A stretch of 16,219 nt of DNA. Source: CAYTZH01 sp964442285 (lineage in GTDB: Bacteria; Myxococcota_A; UBA9160; JAFDET01). This document shows, piece by piece, positions 14,177-16,219 of the stretch. Made by a program: the position numbers and the translations under genes. The stretch's first letter is position 1. Each line of letters opens with the position of its first letter. The DNA lies in NCBI GenBank assembly GCA_964442285.1, contig CAYTZH010000069.1:1-16219 (forward strand). Reading direction: 5' to 3'. Under the pieces are notes generated by a model that had not been told where the DNA came from, did not search any database, and was given only the letters and a program-made list of their open reading frames with translations.

Positions 14177-15811
14177 ATGCCCCCGGTCGTCCTGGTCGCC
14201 CTCGATTCCGCCGATCCGGTGCTCTACGGGCGCTGGCTGGCCGAGGGCCGACTCCCGGTGCTGGCCGGGCTGCGGGAGCGGGGTGCCTGGGGGCGGCTGG
14301 CTCGCGAGCAGGTCGCCGTCCCGGAGACCGGCTGGTCCCAGATGCTCACGGGTCGGACCAGCGAGGAGCTGGGCTTCTGGAGCCACTTCGCCTTCGACCC
14401 GGCGACCTACCGGACGAGCGTTCCGGGCCTCTGCGACTACGCGGCCCACCCCCCGTTCTACGCCCTCGGCGGCGGCGCCCGCGTCGCCATGGTGGACGTG
14501 CCCCAGACGCCGCTGGCACCCGGCGTCGACGGGATCCAGGTGCGGGCCTGGGGGGCCCACGCGCCCTTCAGCCCGCGGGACTCGGCGCCGTCGGATCTCC
14601 TGGCCGCGCTCGACGACCGACATGGGCGGCATCCGGCAGCCGGCCGGGATCACGGCCGGATCTGGCAGCGGCACTCGCTCTCCCGGCTCTTCGACCGGCT
14701 CCTGGACGGCGCCGCGCGGCGCGGCCGGCTCTGCGCCGAGCTCCTCGGACGCGAGGACTGGGACCTCTTCTTCGCGGCCTGGGGCGAGTCGCACACCGCC
14801 GGCCACTACTTCTACCACCTGAGCGAGGCGGACCACGCCTGGCACGGCCAGCACCCGGCGATCGGCCACCCGTCCCCCATGCGCCGCGTCGCCGAGGCCG
14901 TGGACGCAGGCATGGGCGAGATGCTCGCGGGCGTTCCGGACGACGCGTCGGTGATCGTGTTCTCCCTCGAAGGAGCCATCCCGAACAACGTCGACATCCC
15001 GAGCATGGTGATCCTGCCCGAGCTGCTCTACCGCTGGGCCTTTCCCGGGCAGCGGGGCTACGCGGCGGGCGACGCAGGGACGCCGGTCCCCGACCGCTGG
15101 CGGCAGCCGTGGAGCCTGAGCTGGTCCCGGGCCCTCTGGTCGCATCGCGACGACCCGAACGCCCTGCGCAGCGGCCTGCGTCGGCTGCTCCCGTCCGAGC
15201 TGGCGCGCTGGTCCGACCGGCTGCTCGCGGCCCCGCCCGGTCCACTCCATCCCCGCGACGCGGCGATCTCCTACCAGCCGGCGACCTGGTTCGCACCCCA
15301 CTGGCCGCGGATGCGGGCCTTCGCCCTGCCGAGCTTCTCGGACGGCTTCATTCGCCTCAACGTGCGTGGGCGCGAGCGCGAAGGCGTGGTCGAGCCGGAG
15401 GACTTCGCTCGGGTCTGCGACGAGATCGAAGCCCTGCTCGGCGAGGTCGTCGACGCCCGCAGCGGGAGGCCCCTGCTGCGCGACGTGACCCGCTGTCGCC
15501 CCGACGCCGCGTCCCGGGGCTCCGGCGCGGAGGCCGACCTCGTGGCCCGCTGGAGCGAGGACCCGGCCGACGTGGTCGACCATCCCCGCCTCGGGCGGAT
15601 CGGCCCGGTCCCGCCCATGCGGCCCGGGGGCCACCGCGCCGAGGGCTTCGTCCTCGGCGTCGGACCGGGCTTCGAGCCCGGGGGCAAGCTTCCCGACGCC
15701 GCGCCCGTCGATCTGGCACCGACGGTGCTCCGGGCGATGGGCCGAAGCCTCCCGACGCCCGCTGGCGGACGCCCCCTGCAGAGGCGTGGAAGCGGCCCCC
15801 TCGCGACCTAA
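14177..15811 (+). CDS. Alkaline phosphatase superfamily protein (type I phosphodiesterase/sulfatase-like)
   Basis: The 544-residue protein has the general layout of alkaline-phosphatase-superfamily hydrolases. Asp10 (VALDSAD) is the first metal ligand, Thr51 or Ser54 (ETGWSQMLTGR) could be the nucleophile, Glu204/His206/His210 (GESHTAGH) look like metal ligands, and His486 (GGHRAEGF) matches the late histidine. Near the end, VDLAPTVLRAMG and GRPL are sulfatase-like. The expected SDHG or SLHG metal motif reads SLEGA at 263-267, so one histidine ligand is replaced by Glu. Reduced or altered activity is possible. ATG 14177 is chosen because the product then starts directly with the first beta strand; upstream in-frame codons back to 14129 encode an unlikely proline-rich leader. 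No signal peptide is seen, so it is probably cytoplasmic. Substrate unknown. Confidence 0.8.
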   Translation: MPPVVLVALDSADPVLYGRWLAEGRLPVLAGLRERGAWGRLAREQVAVPETGWSQMLTGRTSEELGFWSHFAFDPATYRTSVPGLCDYAAHPPFYALGGGARVAMVDVPQTPLAPGVDGIQVRAWGAHAPFSPRDSAPSDLLAALDDRHGRHPAAGRDHGRIWQRHSLSRLFDRLLDGAARRGRLCAELLGREDWDLFFAAWGESHTAGHYFYHLSEADHAWHGQHPAIGHPSPMRRVAEAVDAGMGEMLAGVPDDASVIVFSLEGAIPNNVDIPSMVILPELLYRWAFPGQRGYAAGDAGTPVPDRWRQPWSLSWSRALWSHRDDPNALRSGLRRLLPSELARWSDRLLAAPPGPLHPRDAAISYQPATWFAPHWPRMRAFALPSFSDGFIRLNVRGREREGVVEPEDFARVCDEIEALLGEVVDARSGRPLLRDVTRCRPDAASRGSGAEADLVARWSEDPADVVDHPRLGRIGPVPPMRPGGHRAEGFVLGVGPGFEPGGKLPDAAPVDLAPTVLRAMGRSLPTPAGGRPLQRRGSGPLAT

Positions 15812-15814
15812 CTT
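15809..15814 (+). promoter_or_regulatory. Candidate -10 of a leaderless transcript (NfeD-like gene)
   Basis: TAACTT fits TAnnnT, includes the TAA stop of the upstream gene, and ends exactly 6 bases before ATG 15821, the same spacing as at 14165-14170. There is no Shine-Dalgarno between it and the ATG. Confidence 0.45.
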
Positions 15815-15820
15815 CCCGAC

Positions 15821-16213
15821 ATGAACGCGACGGCCCTCTACTGGCTGGCACAGCTCCCGGGCTGGGGCCTGTCGGCCCTGGTCCTCTATGGCCTCTGGCG
15901 CCTGGTCGGCGTGCCGATGGAGGTCGCCGTGGGCCTGTTCGGTCTGGTGCTCCTGAAGGACGCCGTGCTGTTCCCGTTCATGCGACGGGCGCTCGTGGCC
16001 CCGGCGCGTTCCGGTCCGCAGGCGCTGGTGGGAGCGAGCGCCGTCGTGGTCGATCCGCTGGCGCCGGAGGGTCGCGTCCGGGTGGGCGCCGAGCTCTGGC
16101 GGGCCGCCGTCCGACCCGTCGAGACCCGGGTGGAGCCCGGGGCCCGGGTGCGGGTGGATCGGGTCGACGGCCACTGGCTGATCGTCGGCGCCGTGGACGA
16201 GGGGTCGGGCTAG
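15821..16213 (+). CDS. NfeD-like membrane protein (short form)
   Basis: The 130-residue product has two hydrophobic segments, at about 16-30 and 35-54, followed by a C-terminal domain at 66-124 (QALVGASAVVVDPLAPEG...RVEPGARVRVDRVDGHWLIV). The pattern of LVG, a Pro-Gly-containing turn, elevated Val and a final V-x-G-x-x-L-x-V strand matches the OB-fold soluble domain of NfeD family proteins. These usually sit beside and work with SPFH/stomatin-like membrane proteins, whose gene would be expected just downstream, outside the window. It is the short NfeD form without the N-terminal serine protease domain. Its start lacks a Shine-Dalgarno but has a -10-like hexamer 6 bases upstream. Confidence is moderate because the family is defined mainly by fold. 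Confidence 0.78.
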   Translation: MNATALYWLAQLPGWGLSALVLYGLWRLVGVPMEVAVGLFGLVLLKDAVLFPFMRRALVAPARSGPQALVGASAVVVDPLAPEGRVRVGAELWRAAVRPVETRVEPGARVRVDRVDGHWLIVGAVDEGSG

Positions 16214-16219
16214 ACCTCT

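Noticed and set aside
1..16219. Complete sterol-degradation or natural-product gene cluster
   Set aside because: The individual oxidoreductases fit such a pathway, but ring-cleavage, thiolase, CoA-ligase, PKS/NRPS or terpene-cyclase genes are absent from the window.

Overview
The window is very GC-rich and gene-dense. Apart from one 96-base gap at 11613-11708 and one of about 65 bases at 13149-13213, the spacers are at most about 50 bases, and most neighbours are a few bases apart or overlap. Nothing in it fixes the taxonomy. High GC, frequent GTG starts, sterol/lipid-type catabolic genes, a bacterial myo-inositol oxygenase and apparent leaderless starts suggest an environmental high-GC bacterium, perhaps of the Myxococcota or former Deltaproteobacteria; this is inference. 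I see no rRNA, tRNA, IS element, integrase or CRISPR array.

Region 1 (1-4420, all plus strand) is an oxidative catabolic run: the tail of one acyl-CoA dehydrogenase, a complete second acyl-CoA dehydrogenase, a zinc alcohol dehydrogenase, a short Old Yellow Enzyme/dienoyl-CoA-reductase-type flavoprotein with a cysteine cluster, and a complete myo-inositol oxygenase with every metal ligand in place. The paired dehydrogenases resemble the two-subunit enzymes of steroid side-chain degradation.

Region 2 (4423-9555) is the most unusual part. A P2 (calcium-type) P-type ATPase carries an N-terminal HMA-like domain without the CxxC metal motif. It is coupled by an ATGA overlap to a divergent MetK-like S-adenosylmethionine synthetase. 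Facing them on the minus strand is a coupled two-gene unit: a small glycine-zipper membrane protein, then a protein carrying the same CxxC-less HMA-like domain plus a membrane segment. I propose this set as a candidate ion-transport module, in which the small proteins serve the ATPase as PacL proteins serve mycobacterial P-ATPases.

Region 3 (9582-14125, plus) holds a lipoprotein-anchored PQQ quinoprotein of the glucose/quinate dehydrogenase type, then a cytochrome P450, its small 3Fe-4S-type ferredoxin and a short-chain dehydrogenase. The P450 is preceded by a structured leader. Both junctions flanking the ferredoxin gene contain short direct duplications, one of them a perfect 20-base unit repeated three times.

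Region 4 (14177-16213, plus) has an alkaline-phosphatase-superfamily protein with an altered metal-site motif and an NfeD-like two-helix membrane protein. Both begin at ATGs that lack a ribosome binding site and lie 6 bases after a -10-like hexamer, as expected for leaderless transcripts.

Together, regions 1 and 3 look like machinery for oxidising a hydrophobic, possibly sterol- or terpene-like substrate (P450 hydroxylation, ADH/SDR oxidation, acyl-CoA dehydrogenation, enoate reduction). Region 2 is a membrane ion-transport unit embedded among these genes.
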